The notes below the pieces were generated by a model, which was not told the origin of the DNA, made no database searches, and saw only the letters and a list, made by a program, of their open reading frames with translations. From NCBI GenBank assembly GCA_019321725.1, contig CM033121.1, positions 12,586,001-12,650,000 on the forward strand: 64,000 nucleotides of DNA, written 5' to 3'. Shown in pieces: positions 23,458 through 36,149 of the stretch. The stretch is from Paulownia fortunei. Lineage: Eukaryota; Streptophyta; Magnoliopsida; Lamiales; Paulowniaceae. Every line of letters begins with the position of its first letter. Within the stretch, counting starts at the first letter, position 1. The translations under genes were made by a program, and so were the position numbers.

Positions 23458-25585
23458 TGTTAGAGTTGTGCCCAGCATGCTAATTGTTCTGGCCGTTCTT
23501 ATACTCTTGTGAATTATTATATTTATATTAATATCATTTAAATGACAATCTTTATCTTAAATTCATCATAAGAATTAGATAAAGTCCTTAGATTACACAT
23601 AGCTATGGGCATGATTGCGCATATGATGGTGATCGTGGAATATGCCTCTAAGGCTGTGATCTTAAAACATTCCAAGTTAAGGATCAATGAGATGGGATAT
23701 CATTAATCCCGTTGAGACTTGCGCATACGATGTAGGCTCGAAAGGAGGATGCCTCATTCCATAGGTATTGGTGTAGAGACACTAGTGCATGTATGCAGGT
23801 GCTTGCTGGGAACAAGTACACTGAACAACCCCACCTAAAAATTCCCAATTGGAAATATTCTATTGTCGAATGAGAATTTTCTCATTACGATAGTACAAGA
23901 ATTAGTCCTTGGACTTGAGGCACCATGGTAACCTTGTGCATGACATGTTGTACTTTGATGTATTTCCCGATTGCATGACAATCACAAGGGGTTTATATTG
24001 GGTGTAACATCTTCATGTATGGATATTAATGAGTGGCCAACAAAGGATCCGTCACTTATCTAGATGAATAGGTGAATCTTCTATGTATTCCACTGTACTT
24101 GACTCTAAAATCCTTGGCCAAGGTTGGATGGAAATTAGACGTGGGGTTTTCTAATTATTCATCATCGAGTCAAGCTACTAGGAATGGAAACATAATTATT
24201 GAGTTAATGGAGTTTCGACTAAACATCCATGCCCTAGGCTCAATCGGGAGATTAGATGATGGAAGGATCGTACTTGCATGGTATTCGTAATTGAAATAGG
24301 TTCGCACATTCACCTTAGACTAGGAGTCATGATGCATTGCTAGGTACTTCCCATGTCTTGTGGGTTCTTGGAATTAATGAGTTAATTCCAAGAGAATTAA
24401 TTAATTGGATTAATTAATCAGAACAATTAATTGTTCAACTAAGTCACAAGAGTTGTGAGCCCACGACTAGCTTAAAGTGAACCTAAGGGCTCGCACACAA
24501 AACTTGGACAAGTCCATTTCTAGCCTAGAAATTAATCCAAGTGTTGGATTAAATTAATTAATGGGGTTAATTAATTCAAATGTGGAATTAATTCAATTAA
24601 TTAATTAGATTAATTGATTGGACCTAATTGGATTAGGAAGCTCAATTGGAATATTTAATTAATTGATTGGATCAATTAAGTAAGATGGGCCTAATTAATT
24701 AAATGACTTAATTTAATTGATTGGATCAATTAAAGTAGAGCCTAATTGATTACTTAGGCTTAGGCCCATTAGGTGTGGGCTTGTAGGAAGTCTATTAGAA
24801 AATTGGATTAGGAATCCAATTCCTAGAGGAAGTTGAATTGACAATTCAATTTCTATGAGGTAATAAGGAAAAAGGAAAGTTCTTATGGGATAAGGAAACT
24901 TACCAAAAGAGTTGGAGATAAGAAAGGAAGAAGAGTCCTATATGGAAAGAATTTGTGGTAGTCTTGATTGACAATCTTCTTGGACATTTTAATGGGGATT
25001 TCAATTGCAGATTTTTGTAAAGAAAAATAGTTTTCTTTCATCCCCAAAAGTTCGTCCCTCATTTCCTTTCAATATCCAAAAGTTCATCAACCTTTTATCT
25101 AGTTTAATTCTTGATTTAATTATTTAATTAAGAATTAAATTAAACACATAAAACACTAATTGTTAGTGTGTTCTTGTTCCAAAAAAATCATTCTGGGATA
25201 GAATTATCGAATCAAAAACTACTAGCATAGGATTCGATTGCGAGTGGGCATCCAAGGTGTGGATACCGTTAGAGGGATAATATTTGGGATCCTAGAAGCG
25301 AATCAGATTTTAATCAAAGGGGTTTTGAATTGAAGAACATGGAGATACTTTCATGCAGGGATAATGATTTGAATCGTTTCAATCCCTACATCAGCCGAAG
25401 TGCAAATCAAGGTAAGAGTTTCTGAAACTTTCTTACTTTAATTATAAAAAAAATGCACAACTGAATAATTGCGAAAGGGTTCCGGGATTCGTTTTAATTA
25501 CATGTGATGTAATGTATATTTATATTTTTTTGAAAAAATTTAAATTCCGCTGCGTATATATTTCCGGGATCGCGCGAACCCAACA
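23458..25585 (+). repeat. 3' LTR of copia B
   Basis: 2128 bp, aligned over its whole length to 16319-18462. It ends GCGAACCCAACA. The following TATGT nearly matches the left flank TATAT. Confidence 0.93.
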
Positions 25586-25639
25586 TATGTATCTAATCAA
25601 TACGCATTATCGGATTATGACATACAAATAGCATGATTA

Positions 25640-27918
25640 CACGAATATGAATAATTATTACTATATCCTTCAGTTATACTTTAACATGCATTAGTACATG
25701 AAATATGAGATCAAACTTTAGTTTCTTGATTTAACATATACCTTAAGTGCCTTTTGCAGTGAAAAGCTCAGTATCTCGATTAAGGAAGATTGATGTGTTG
25801 AATGATCATGAAATGAATTATTTGTATTACTCTATACTAGTTATATGCTAAAGTGATTGTTTGGTTAAATATTACTTGAAATATGTCACATTTAGCTAAG
25901 AACTAAAAGTATGTAAAATTACTAAAGTGATTGTTTGCTTTAATATTTACTTGAAATATGTCACATATGGTTAATAATTAAAAGTATGTAAAATGGTGCA
26001 ATTTGATTAGTAGATTGACTAGGTTACATGAAATCATTCTAAAAACTGCATTGCACTTGATTATAATACCAAAGCATCAATTTTTGTCATCTTCCTAGCT
26101 CATAAACGTGGCTCTTGGCATGAAAATACACCAAGCATGATGCAACCAATCATCACCCTCCACTTACCTCTCTTTGAAATGTCAAAAAAGTTATTTTTAG
26201 CCATATTTTCTTGTGGAAGCTCCTCAAAAATGACCAGCCTTCTTCTGCAAAGTTTCTCCCAAATTTCTATACTCTCATACTCACAAAAAATTGAATTCAA
26301 TAGGAATCCATAGAACACAAACTAGAACAAGTTTCCACCTTTTTAAGCTTGAAAACTATTGATTTTGAAGCTTAATTCCAATTTAATCAAGGGATATTAT
26401 TTTTCAATGTTTCTTATGATGAATTTGTAGTATCTTGGATGGTTACATATTTCTCTATCTTTTTGTATGATTGAGAACTCAAGTGGGATAGACTTAAAGC
26501 CAAAACCAAACCAGTTAAATTAGTTTCTAGCAAAATTAATAGCCTTATGAAATATGATTAGTTTACTTGTTTCTATTAATGTTGTAATGCTTATATTGTA
26601 TTTGGAAGTGTCTATGAATGACTGTGAACAATAGCAAATATTTTACTTAATTGAAGGTTAGAATCAATTTAAGTTAGAACCGAGTTTACATCATGTTAAT
26701 TTGGATTGTGTTCAAGTTTTGGGGGCTGCCCTAATATTTAGGTTGGAACTATTAGTAATTTAGTGGCTGCCCTAATGCTTAATATCTTGAATTAGTAGTA
26801 AAATATAGAGTATGCATTATTTTTTAGGTCATGTAATTGATATGGAATTGTTTACAAAAGATTGAAAAGTGTATATAATTTTAATTAAAATAGATTATGT
26901 GATTTATTAAAAGGATATTGAAAGGTACATGATTTGATTATGTTAGGTCTTTAACACATTCTATCTTCCAAAGACATTGACCTTTTCACTTAGCACAAAG
27001 CGGACTTGAGGTAAGTTGAAACTTTCATTTGTTGTATCACAAGAATCATATAATGTTGTTCATGTTTCAATGTGATTGTCATTATTTATCAAATGATGTA
27101 ATGTTTGATGCATTCATAGTTCATGAAGCATGATACTATCATGAATATAATGAGATTTATGAAAAGGAAATATGATACTTGATTGATGGTCGGGTAGGCG
27201 AGGGACGCGAGAAGGACCGGTGGACCCAATAAATGGTGGCAAATACTTGATGTTGAAAAATCAATATAGGAAAGCCACAATGAATGAGTTAGAATACGGC
27301 TAATACTTGAGATTGAAAAACCAAGTATGGAAACCCCGTATTATTTGCTTTATTGGCCAATCATTATGAACAGGGTTTGAAAATCACGGTCTATCACTAT
27401 TAGCTAGGTACCATACTTTAAGGGCCCTAAAAATGATTTATGAAAGAAAGTTATTTAATTGAATAATGCATTTAATCATTTATGAGATTTGGATGTACTA
27501 TATTTGTTATTGCATCAGTTTCACCTTACTGAGCCTTTAGCTCATTAGATTCATATGATATAAGTAAAAATGTACAGGTTTAGAGGTTATGGACAGAGAT
27601 TTGTTCATATGCCATGCTTCGAGCTGTTTTTGTAGCTTATTTTGAACACTCTGTTTTTGTTTTTAAATAAGCCACTTTGTTATGATAGATGTGTTAAACT
27701 ACAGATGGGATAATAGCATCATGTAGTTGATTTTGATTTATGTAAATACTATGTTTACAATGAATAAAACAAGAAATGAATTCAAGTTATTTTCTCTTAT
27801 AGTCAAAAAGAAAAACTTTTATTAAAACCATAACTCTAGTATTGATGAAAAGTTAACATTTCTTGACTTAAATGTATTAGCTTGTTTAGGTTCTGCATTT
27901 ATGTTAAAAGGTGTTACA
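25640..27918 (+). repeat. probable gypsy LTR (solo or remnant), left edge uncertain
   Basis: The right edge is AAAAGGTGTTACA at 27918, a common gypsy LTR terminus. The block has the phrase TCACCTTACTGAGCCTTTAG near 27527, which resembles, in opposite orientation, the long LTR copies at 38159 and 45117. No coding frame is convincing. The left edge could be near 25635 or 25727; no target duplication was settled. Confidence 0.45.
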
Positions 27919-28703
27919 TTCTTGGCCTCAAGTTGCTTGGGGAAGTGCATGAGTTTACTTTTAAGGAATGAAGTTAATGTTTGGAATGGTGTTTTAAGAA
28001 TTGTTATTCCCTTTTACTAATATACTTTATATGTTGTTGCTGTCTTTTAAGGGATATCAACGTATACTGGCATCCTTAAAAAACAATTTCAGCAATTTGT
28101 TTTTTTGCCATTTTATAAAGGTGAATTTTCCCATGTTGGTACATATTTCCTTGTTTTAAGGCATATTAACATATATTCCCCAAGTGCATGCTAATTTATT
28201 GAGTCATGGAAGTACCCAATATTTCTTCAATTTCCAACACAAGGTGGCTGGTGGCCCATTAATTCACATCAAATTTGCCATAACTTGGTGACAATAGGAA
28301 TGGGGGTGTTCTTTTTGTCCTTATTACTTGGCTTATAGGCTAGTATAATAACAACAAGAAATGTCCATGGTCCACCAATCTTTATGAAAAGGGGCTACAA
28401 AATTCTTGATTGATACATCATCTAAAAAGATTCTTGCATTTGCCTACCAATGTCTAAAAAAGAGATAACTTTAAATGGCAATTCAACTTTTTGTTTTTGC
28501 AGTTTTAATCCTAATAATACCAAACATAACTCACGAGTGAGCATTTCCACAGAAACGTTGCTGCTTTTTCATGTAACAAATTTAGATTTTTTTTAAAATT
28601 ATGTATAAATTGAGTTATATGCATCTGGACCAATTGTGAGGAATTATCAAATTTGCTCAAACAAAACATTGAGTTTGGCACCATTCTACTTTCCTCCAAG
28701 AAA
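27919..28703. other. no gene seen
   Basis: AT-rich spacer before the Myb/SANT-like pseudogene. It could hold its upstream region; I see no clear TATA box. Confidence 0.45.
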
Positions 28704-29459
28704 ATGGCTCCAAAATCAGATTTAAGGCAACAAGATTTTTTTGTATGATGTTGAATGGGATGAGCCCATCGATAAGTTACTTGTTGACGTTTTAGTTGAC
28801 CAAGCTAAAATTGGAAATTTTCTTCTGAATACACATGCGGTTTTGATTTGACAAGAGTTCTGAACAAAAAATTCAACAAGACATTTACATATGATTTTTG
28901 CATGGAAAACCTTAAAAGGCTTGAGAAATATTGGGTCTTTAGATGGATAATTCATCTTAGAGGGGTAAATTACGATTCAATTACAAATAAAGTGACTACA
29001 CCAAATTTTGTGTGAGACTATATTTTTCAGGTGTTAAAAATTATCTATCATCAAGTTTCTAACATATAATATATAAAATGCTATATTACATTGTCTTTTT
29101 TTCACCCCATGTAGAGAAATAGCTTCCAGTATGCATATCAAATATTTGGAGACCCAAGTTGGGAGGACTTCCAAATCCTATTTGGTCACGCACTAATTGT
29201 GCATAACCTAATTAAGTAAGATGTGATCAACATATCATCTAGAAATGACGATGAGGATGAGGCATTTGAAGATCAAAATGAAGCTGAAACTACTGTCATC
29301 AATATTTTCTCATCTAACAAAGATAGTCATGACAATTCATTTTGGAACTATGTGGCAGGATATGGCTCGAGTTTAGCTTTTGATGGTCATACCAGCAGTT
29401 TTCATCCATCGATGCGAGCACTACCACTTTGCTGGCAAGACCTTATCATTGTCTCCTAA
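28704..29459 (+). pseudogene. Myb/SANT-like domain protein fragment (PIF/Harbinger ORF1-like or derived)
   Basis: An ATG at 28704 opens MAPKSDLRQQDFF. After a one-base slip in a run of seven T it reads YDVEWDEPIDKLLVDVLVDQ, then (second frame) KKFNKTFTYDFCMENLKRLE. This is the layout of the plant Myb/SANT-like DNA-binding domain. A plausible intron runs from AGGG|GTAAAT (28964) to CATGTAG| (29114). Exon 2 gives SFQYAYQIFGDPSWEDFQIL, one stop at about 29217, and an acidic tail to 29459. Such domains occur in PIF/Harbinger accessory proteins and in domesticated plant genes. Stops and the frameshift argue for a pseudogene. No transposase is adjacent. Confidence 0.65.
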
Positions 29460-29474
29460 AAAGTCCTTCCCTAT

Positions 29475-30496
29475 CATATTAAGTAGTGCCAGGCAAGCTA
29501 ATTAGTGGCCACTTTTATACTCTTCTAAATATATTAATAAAATTGGCATTTTTTTTATCTTTAATTGCATCTCGACAATAAGATAAAGTCCTTAGATCAT
29601 ACTTAGTTTTGGGGCATGGTCGCATATATGATGACAATAATGAAATATGCTTCTATGACTTTGATATTAAATAAGTTTTGAGTTATGGATTCTTTGAGAT
29701 AGCATCGATAAGCCTGTAAAGACTTATGTACATGATGCATGCTCAAAATGAGGATGCCTCACTCCTCGACATTGGCATGGGGATGCTAGTGCACATGTGC
29801 AGGTGCTCATTGAGGAACGAGTACACCAAAATAGGCCCATAGATAATTCTGAGTTGAAAATATTGTTCTTCGAATAAGAATTTTCCAGTTACAATGAGGC
29901 ATGACTTAGTCCTTTGACTTGAGGCACCATGGTAGCCTTGTGCACAACATCATATGATTTGTTGTATTTTGGATTCCATGACAATCACAATAGATTTACA
30001 TTAGATATATGATCTTCATGTATGGAGGTTAATGATTGGCCAATGAAGGATCACCTATCTGATAGAATAGGTGAATCTTCAATGCATTTCATGGTTCTTT
30101 ACTCAAAAGTCCCTTGCTATGGCATGATGAATATTAGATGGTTTTTTAATATTTCATTATGAATCAATATGACTAGAAATGAAATTATAATTATTAATTC
30201 AAATATGATTTTGACTTATAATCCATGCCCTAGACTTAATTGAGAGGTCAGTTATGGAAGGACCAGACTTGGTACTCATAACAAAAATAGGTTCGCTTGC
30301 TAATTCACATTGGATTAGGTAGTCAAGATACACTGTCAGGTGCTTCCCTTAACTTTTGAGGTTCTTGGAATTAAGGAGTTAATTCCAATATGGGTTAATA
30401 AATTAAATTAATTAATCAAAATATAGTTCATATGTGCACTAAGTTGTAATAATTGCAACCCCACTACTAACTTAGTTGTGAACCTAATGGGTCACT
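29475..30496 (+). repeat. copia C 5' LTR, left part
   Basis: Aligns with the start of the B LTR: AGTAGTGCCAGGCAAGC here against AGTAGTGCCTAGCGTGC, then AAGATAAAGTCCTTAGAT and TTGAGGCACCATGGTA-like phrases in the same order. It ends at the target duplication GTCAC (30492-30496). Confidence 0.88.
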
Positions 30497-32074
30497 AATA
30501 AGTTAGTTTTATACCAATAATTAATATACCTTTTGATTAATATTTGGATTGTTTTCAAGTATTTTTGCTACTTTGTATGCATTTAGTTTGAAATCTTGTA
30601 GGTAATGACAAAAGGAGAAGAAAATGGAAAGAAATCAAAAACTTGGTTGAAATATTGAAGAATCCGTATTGTGCTGCTATTGATGGCAGTGTTTGTATTT
30701 CAATCATAAGTATTTTCTAAAATATCATATTGATGTGATTCTTGATCCATTGGAAATCCAAGAAATAGATCTACAACTTTTATGTTTACCACAAAATCCA
30801 GTTCCTACGATTTCAATGAGAAACATCAAGTTCAAAAGTCAATACTAGACTGAAAATTTCTTGTATGATACATCTCAGTATTTTAGGCATAACTCTCTCT
30901 ACAGATGTTCTATTGAGATTATTCATGATGATATAGAAAGCTAAAAGATAGGGTGACAAATTGTATGAAGATACCAAAAGCCTTTTTAGCTTAGAAAGTG
31001 GTAAAAACTCAGTTTTAAAAGTCTGCATACACTAGAGAAATAGGTTTCGAACAGAAAGTTCAGTACCTAGCTGTCCAGTCAGCGTCTGCGCGTTTCCACA
31101 TGGATAAAAGGGCAAAATGGGTTTTTAGCACTCCTTAGGGCATCTCCCATATGACTTTAAGGACCCCAAAGAGCCTCCAAAGGTATTATTGGATGTAAGA
31201 AGCTATTTTGGATACAAGGAGTGCTGCTGGATAGAAAGAGGAGATTCTTGGAGAGAAGGAACCATTTTTGGAGACAAGAAGAGTTTCAACCATTCATCTC
31301 ACTTCACAAATTGGTGAATAATTGCCATGTTCTTTCTTATGTATTTCTTGAAGTTACATTCATACATGATGAATTAAACATTTCTTTCTAGATGATGATG
31401 TAATCTTATTTGATCTTATATTTTGAATTCCAAACAATATCAGTTCAAGTTATTCATCTTGTTTGTTATCTTGCTTAGTATTGCATCTTGATTATTCGGC
31501 TATTAATTGAGAGTGTTTGATGTATGAGATTCGATACTTGAGAGATGAAAGATTGTACATGATCATAAAGATAACATAACCTAGGAATCATAGAGTTAAG
31601 AAACTTATGAAACCTTTGAAGTTTTGAACAAGAATTCATTGAACTTTTTTGTAGAGCTTTATTCTTGAGTTTTTATAGAGATATTGTAATTCATATTAGA
31701 ACTCATATTCAATTCAGCACTTGAGAGAGGGAATTGATGAGCTTAGAAATTCTTAACTTACATGTGTTGTTGACTTGAATTGGTATGTTTGGGAATGAAG
31801 AACATAGGTGATAATTAGGTGAGTCATTCATCTAGAATTTCTTGCTCATAAGATGTTTGTTGTATTACTTCTAAAAACTCACTCTTGTCTTTTGCAATTT
31901 TTATATTCTACTTTGTTTAATGATCACTTGATTTTTTAGATAAAATTGAGACTATTTGAACTACAATACTTACTGTAATTTTTTATTACAATCCTTGTTG
32001 ATACGATATTCAATTCACCGTTGTATTAAAACTTGACATCATGTACTTGCTGTTTGTAATATATTTCAGGAATA
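30497..32074 (+). repeat. 5' LTR of the Athila element
   Basis: 1578 bp, starting TAATAAGTTAG (the partner has TGATAAGTTAG, so the first dinucleotide has mutated) and ending CAGGAATA. It aligns along its full length with 49157-50716, for example around CAGTTCCTACGATTTCAATG. Confidence 0.92.
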
Positions 32075-32080
32075 AGTTTC

Positions 32081-32098
32081 TGGCATCATTGCCGGGAT
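32081..32098 (+). other. primer-binding site of Athila (Asp tRNA type)
   Basis: TGGCATCATTGCCGGGAT resembles the Athila consensus TGGCGCCGTTGCCGGGGA, with C-to-T type changes at the CpG-like positions. It starts six bases after the LTR end, the usual spacing for this group. Confidence 0.88.
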
Positions 32099-32217
32099 TG
32101 TTTTATCATAATTGCATTAATATTATTATGACTTGGTCTTGATTTTAATTTAGTTTATTTTTATTTTCTTCCCATATTTTGTTGTTGTCTTATCTTGCAT
32201 TGATTATACGTATTTGT

Positions 32218-33400
32218 ATGCATAAGACTAGGAGTCTTGGCTTGGGTTAATTTGATCTAGAAATTGAGCGGACTCTTCGAGCTATTAGAACAGCAAAAAG
32301 AGTTGACAATCAAGCCATAGCGGATAACATTAACAATGCTAATGTGAACGCCAATCTTCTATTGCAACATCCACCACCACAACGAGCTATCCAGGACTAT
32401 TTTCAACCAACCATGAACCAAAATTACTCCAGCATAGCTCGACAATTGATTAATGCCAATAATTTTGAGCTCAAACCAGCCCTCATTAGTATGGTGCAGC
32501 AAAATCAATTTTGAGGAAGCGCGTTGGAGGGTCCTAATGCACATTTAGCCATATTTTTTGGAGATTTGTGACACCATCAAAATGAATGGAGTGCCTGATG
32601 ATGCCATTAGACTTCACTTATTTCCATTCTTACTCTGGGACGAAGCTAAGCTATGGTTACAATCTTTTGCACCATGTAGCATACCGAGTTGGAATGACTT
32701 GACATAAAAATACCTTGCTAAGAACTTTCCACCAAGCAAGACACTTCAACTCAAGATGAGATAATTCAATTCCGCCAACAAGATTTTGAGCCACTATATG
32801 AAGCTTGGGAGAGGTTTAAGGATTTTCTAAGAAGGTGTCCTCAACATGGTTATGAGGATTGGCAGCAGGTACAATACTTCTACAATGGTTTGAATGGGCA
32901 AACTCGAACTATAATAGATGTTGCCGCAGGTGGGACTTTAATATCTAAGATCGTAAATAAAGCCCATATTTTTCTTGAGGAGATGGCTACTAACAGATAT
33001 CAATGGCCTTTCGAGAGGTCTTCTATTAAAAAGCTTAGACTTCTGATAAAGCTTCTCAAGGAATGGATTCCATAGCATCCACTAACACTCATTGATGGAA
33101 ACCAAAGGTAACGAGTAGGTAAATTTTATTAATAATTGTAATTTTAATTTCAGGGAAAATCAATTACCTACTCACTACCATCCGGGGCTTAGAAATCATG
33201 AGAATTTTTCATACACCAACAATCAAAATATGCTTCAACCCCCATCGGGTTACAATAATTCACCACATTTTGACCCTCAAGTAGGTGAGAAAAATGTATC
33301 TTTGGAGGATTTGATCAGCACTTTCATTGGCGAGACAAGAGTCTGATTCAATAGGGATGAAACAAAGATAGACAACATTGAGACTCAATTGGGGTAGCTA
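32218..33400 (+). pseudogene. Athila gag remnant
   Basis: A decayed Athila Gag in several frames. Recognisable parts in order are EIERTLRAIRTAKR (about 32265-32305), NNFELKPALISMVQ (about 32460-32500), GPNAHLAIFFEICDTIKMNG (about 32535-32590), the retrotransposon gag core DDAIRLHLFPFLLWDEAKLW, then YLAKNFPPSKT, and after frameshifts a 61-codon open piece at 32890 with GQTRTIIDVAAGGTL and NRYQWPFER. A Gln/Asn-rich tail follows. Stops at 32512, 32706, 33073 and elsewhere make it dead. It would have formed the capsid. Confidence 0.88.
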
Positions 33401-33419
33401 GTTTCAATGTTTAGGAGCT

Positions 33420-33947
33420 CAAATGAAATCAATGGAGACTCAAATTGGATAGCTTGCTACTGAATTTAATGCTTAAAACCATAAAGGAAACTTTCCAAGT
33501 GATACAAAAGTCAATCCAAGGGAGCATTGCAAAGCCATCCAACTTCAAAGTGGAACTAAAATCAAGGAGCTGGAAATAAAAAGTTCTAACATTAATGAGC
33601 CAATGGCAAGCACTTCTGGTCAAAGTCCTATGGAGGAACAACCAAAGGAAGAAGAAAGGCAATCGAATGAACAAATAGGGGCTGAGAAGCTAAAATCTAC
33701 TCCTAACTTTGAAACTTCTAAATTTAATGTTTCCATTCCTTTTCCACAAAGATTTCAAAAAAAAAATAAAAAATGATTGATTCACAATTTGAATTTTTTT
33801 TGGAAATCTTCAAGAAAATTCGTATTAATATTCCTTTTGCAGATGCTTTTGAGCAAATGCCTAACTACATCAAATTCATGAAAGATGTGATTTCAAGAAA
33901 AAGACGATTGGTGGAGTTTGAAACTGTGAATCTCATAGAAGAGTGTA
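33420..33947 (+). pseudogene. Athila gag-protease linker
   Basis: Charged linker between gag and protease, including a Glu/Lys-rich stretch at about 33600-33700 and the phrase VSIPFPQRF-like near 33725-33760, then FLEIFKKIRINIPFADAFEQ in the open piece at 33773. Both blocks occur in Athila pol just upstream of protease. Confidence 0.75.
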
Positions 33948-34390
33948 GTGCCATTTTACAGAAAAAAACTTCCTCATAAATTGAAGGATCCAAGGAGGTT
34001 TACTATTCCTTGTACCATAGGAGGATATATTTTTTATAAAGCATTATGTGATCTTGGAGCAAGCATTAATTTGATGCCACTTTCTATTTTCAGGAAATTA
34101 GAAATTGGAAAAGTCAAGCCATCCACTATCACATTGCAATTAGTAGATAGGTCACTTACCTATCCAAGAGAAATTGTTGAAGATGTATTGGTAAAAGTGG
34201 ATAAATTCATATTTCAAGCAAATTTTATGGTGTTAGATATGGAGGAAGACCAAGAAATTCCTTTAATTCTTGGTTGACCATTCCTTGATACTGGGCGTGC
34301 TTTGATTAATGTACAGCGTGGTAAATTAACTCTAAAAGTTAATGAGGATGAAGTGATGTTTAATATTTATCGTGCATTGAAGTTCTAAAA
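33948..34390 (+). pseudogene. Athila aspartic protease
   Basis: The protease that matures Gag and Pol. Reading from LPHKLKDPRRFTIPC, the active-site loop is ALCDLGASINLMP (about 34050-34080), with the catalytic Asp kept in the D-L-G-A form usual for Athila/Tat. The C-terminal half is PLILG, a stop at 34276, then PFLDTGRALINV. One stop separates the flap region from the C-terminal helix, so this is one of the least damaged domains. Confidence 0.87.
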
Positions 34391-34418
34391 GGAACCACAT
34401 ACTTGTAATAGGATTGAA

Positions 34419-35650
34419 ATGTTAGAAACTTGCTTGCATGATCACTTTTTCAAACAAATTCCTACTGAACTTTTAGAGCAATGCATTGTTCATTCCATAA
34501 CACAAGATAACCACCATGATATTGATAATGAGGATTTAATACATTACTTGCTCTTTCTTGAATCAAGAAAGGTGGAGTTGAAGAAGGAAAAATGCAAGAA
34601 AGCAATAGATGATACGACAATCAAGGAACAAGTAATATCACTGGAGTTGAAAGCACTTCTCGTGCATTTGTGGTATGAATTTCTAGGTGCTAACAACACG
34701 TATTCAGTAATTATGTCAGCATCCCTATCTTCTTTAGAGGATGAGAAAGTACTTCGTGTTTTAAGAGAGCATAAATCTATAATTGGTTGGTTAATTTTTG
34801 ATTTAAAATGTATTTGTCCTTCAATTATCATGCATAAAATCTTAATGGAAGAATTTTACAAACCATTTATTGAACATCAATATAGATTAAATCCTGCAAT
34901 GAAAGAGTTGTAAGAAATGAAGTCTTGAAATGGTTGAATGCTAGAATTATTTATGCAATTTCTGATAGTTCTTGGGTAAGTCCAGTTCAAGTAGTTCCAA
35001 AAAAGGGTGGCATGACTATAATTCAAAATGATAATAATGAATTGATACCAACAAGAACGGTCACAGGTTGGTGGGTATGTATTGATTATAGAAAACTCAA
35101 CAAAGCTACTTGTAAAGACCATTTTCCCATCCTATTTGTTGATCAAATATTAGACCGACTTGCAGGGTATCAATATTATTGTTTTCTTGATGGTTATTTG
35201 GGGTACAATCAAATTTTCATAGCACCTAAAGACTAAGTACTTTTACTTTTTGAAGAATTCCATTTGTATTATGTAATGTCCCAACCACTTTTCAAAGATG
35301 CATGATGGTAATTTTTCATGTTATGGTGAAAAACATAATGGAATTTTTAATGGATGATTTTTCAGTTTTTAGCTCCTCATTTGATATATGTCTACATAAT
35401 CTTTCTCTTGTTTTGCAGAGATGTGAGGAGACTAACCTTGTTTAAATTGGGAAAAGTGTCATTTTATGGTAAAAGAATGTATTATTTTGGGTCATCGAGT
35501 GTCTTCTGAAGGACTTAAGGTAGACCGAGCAAAAATTATTGCTATTAAAATACTTCCATCACCAATCTTCATAGTGTTTTAGGACATGCTGGATTTTATA
35601 GAAGATTCATTAAAGATTTTTCAAAAATTGTAAAACCTTTGTGCAACATT
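34419..35650 (+). pseudogene. Athila reverse transcriptase
   Basis: The N-terminal RT lead-in runs from 34419 (LLVHLWYEFLG, KVLRVLREHKSIIGW, HQYRLNPAMKE). The next frame carries SDSSWVSPVQVVPKKGG (about 34960-35010), VCIDYRKLNKAT, RLAGYQYYCFLDGY with the first catalytic Asp (about 35185-35195), and GYNQIFIAP. After a stop at 35236 and a frameshift, the second site reads FLMDDFSVF (about 35345-35370), a valid F-x-D-D variant. Thumb traces go to about 35640. It is inactive through stops and shifts. Confidence 0.88.
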
Positions 35651-35739
35651 CTGGAAAAAAGACTTTAATGTTGATTGCTTACAGGTCTTGATCACATCAA
35701 GAAGGCTCTCATTTCAGCTCCTATTATGATGGTATCAGA

Positions 35740-36120
35740 TTAGACCCAACTATTTGAACTTATGTGTGATGCTAGTGATTATACAATTAGAGCAGTGTTA
35801 GGACCAAAAAAAGATAAAATTTTCAGGGCCATTTACTATGCAAGCCAAATACTTGATGATGCTTAACAAAATTATACCACAACTGAAAAAGAGTTGTTAG
35901 CCGTTGTTTTTGCATTTGATAAATTTCATGCTTATCTTGTAGGTACCCAGGTGATAGTGTATATCGATCATGCTGCTATTAGGTACCTTTTTTCCAAAAA
36001 AGGATGCAAAACCAAGGCTAATCTGGTGGAATACTCCTTCTTCAAGAATTTGATATTGAAATCAAAGATAAGAAGGAAGTGAAAATGTGGTGGCGGATCA
36101 CTTATCGAGGTTGGAGCAGA
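35740..36120 (+). pseudogene. Athila RNase H
   Basis: ELMCDASDY (about 35755-35780), YYASQILD, then TTEKELLAVVFAFDKFHAYL (about 35880-35940) and IDHAAIRYLFSKK (about 35964-36000). It ends with VVADHLSRLE near 36090-36115. Frameshifts split it into at least three frames. Confidence 0.85.
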
Positions 36121-36149
36121 AAAATGAGAACTTTGAAGGGCCAATTAAA

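Larger units (their letters stand above)
16319..25585 (+). mobile_element. Ty1-copia element B, structurally complete but coding-dead
   Basis: A 9.3-kb LTR retrotransposon with all structural landmarks: 5' LTR 16319-18462, primer-binding site 18464, leader, gag-pol remnant, polypurine tract and 3' LTR 23458-25585. The flanks TATAT (16314-16318) and TATGT (25586-25590) fit a 5-bp target duplication with one later change. In the 60-base windows I compared the LTRs differ at about 1-3 positions, so insertion is fairly recent relative to the heavy decay of pol. This suggests the copy may have been mobilised in trans, or was already defective when inserted. Confidence 0.92.
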
